Notes under the pieces: model-generated
Told to the model about the DNA's origin: nothing
What the model saw: the letters and a program-made list of their open reading frames with translations, nothing else
Database searches by the model: none
Shown: in pieces, positions 63,777-64,000 of the stretch
Numbering within the stretch: the stretch's first letter is position 1
Layout of the letters: every line of letters begins with the position of its first letter
Assembly: GCA_964399535.1 (NCBI GenBank)
Contig: CAYNRE010000076.1
Span: 1-64,000, forward strand
DNA: 64,000 nucleotides
Direction: 5' to 3'
Source of the DNA: CAYNRE01 sp964399535
Lineage (GTDB): Bacteria; Planctomycetota; Planctomycetia; Pirellulales; CAYNRE01
Translations under genes and position numbers: made by a program

Positions 63777-64000
63777 CTAAGTACCGGTCTCTGGCGGGCG
63801 CTGCCAGGCCCGCGGCCGGATCGGTACCAAAAGGGGCGAGTCCCACTGAGATTGTCCCGGCGCCGCTAGTAGCTCGGCTACCAACCGGCCAACCTCCTCG
63901 GGGAGCAGCGAGCCTTGTTTGTTGAGCTGTGTGCCGGCAATCATGCCCGTCTCGACCACATCGGGCAAGAACGAGAATACTCGCACCCCCTGGGGAGCCA
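63777..64000 (-). CDS. C-terminal part of an SDR enzyme, cut by window end
   Basis: Only about 74 residues are visible: QGVRVFSFLPDVVETGMIAG is typical of the segment after the catalytic Tyr-Lys of short-chain dehydrogenases. It continues with LLPEEVGRLVAELLAAPG and stops at TAG. The N-terminus lies beyond 64000. It forms a likely operon with the SDR at 62938-63699. Confidence 0.7.
   Translation of the reverse strand, partial: APQGVRVFSFLPDVVETGMIAGTQLNKQGSLLPEEVGRLVAELLAAPGQSQWDSPLLVPIRPRAWQRPPETGT

Overview
The window looks like a chromosomal segment of a high-GC planctomycete, probably a Pirellulales-type organism. That is an inference from three protein-level hallmarks. Two giant secreted proteins open with the LEPR-XLL-type surface motif (LESLEQRQMLAG and IDPLEDRRLLAL). 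Three proteins end in PEP-CTERM-type sorting signals. There are also several very large periplasmic FG-GAP, TPR and multiheme cytochrome proteins. No rRNA, tRNA, CRISPR array or intact mobile element was found.

Layout. 0.7-16.5 kb is mostly housekeeping and envelope genes: a beta-lactamase-fold serine hydrolase, a lipoprotein esterase, glgC, an RlmI-type methyltransferase, a tight hisI / LamG-like / macro-like operon, a GT2-like protein, a small secreted protein, an ArnT-like GT39 enzyme and a glycine-rich PEP-CTERM protein. 16.8-28.9 kb holds three tandem paralogues of about 1,320-1,340 residues. 29-41.9 kb holds a polytopic spermidine-synthase-like protein, a seven-heme cytochrome c and two giant membrane-anchored TPR proteins facing each other. 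42-64 kb is dominated by extracellular and surface proteins: SGNH hydrolase/PEP-CTERM, a chimeric glycine-rich PEP-CTERM protein, an S9 peptidase, a dockerin protein, a sulfatase and a 1,775-residue cohesin-like/hydrolase/RTX mosaic. Two SDR enzymes close the window.

The main discovery is in the three tandem paralogues. Each is interrupted at the same place by an in-frame UGA (18753, 22853, 26912). The reading frame continues without any frame change into a conserved block, S(F/L)(F/Y)WRQVVS, and then through ASPIC/UnbV, TlpA-like thioredoxin (WCQPC) and TPR domains. Sixteen bases after each UGA lies a hairpin with an AGGUCGU loop on a 5-bp stem, the geometry of a bacterial SECIS element. The simplest reading is that these are three selenoproteins of a type I do not recognise among the canonical bacterial families (FdhA, SelD, Grd proteins, peroxiredoxins and similar). 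Standard gene calling would split them into six genes. UGA serves as an ordinary stop elsewhere in the window (10568, 28909, 7635, 54665), so the genetic code itself is not altered. No selA, selB, selC or selD is visible here, so the decisive check lies elsewhere in the genome.

How the genes may work together (inference): the putative selenoproteins with thioredoxin domains, the seven-heme cytochrome and the TPR scaffolds could form a periplasmic redox/assembly module. The PEP-CTERM, dockerin, cohesin-like and sulfatase genes point to a polysaccharide-rich, protein-decorated cell surface.
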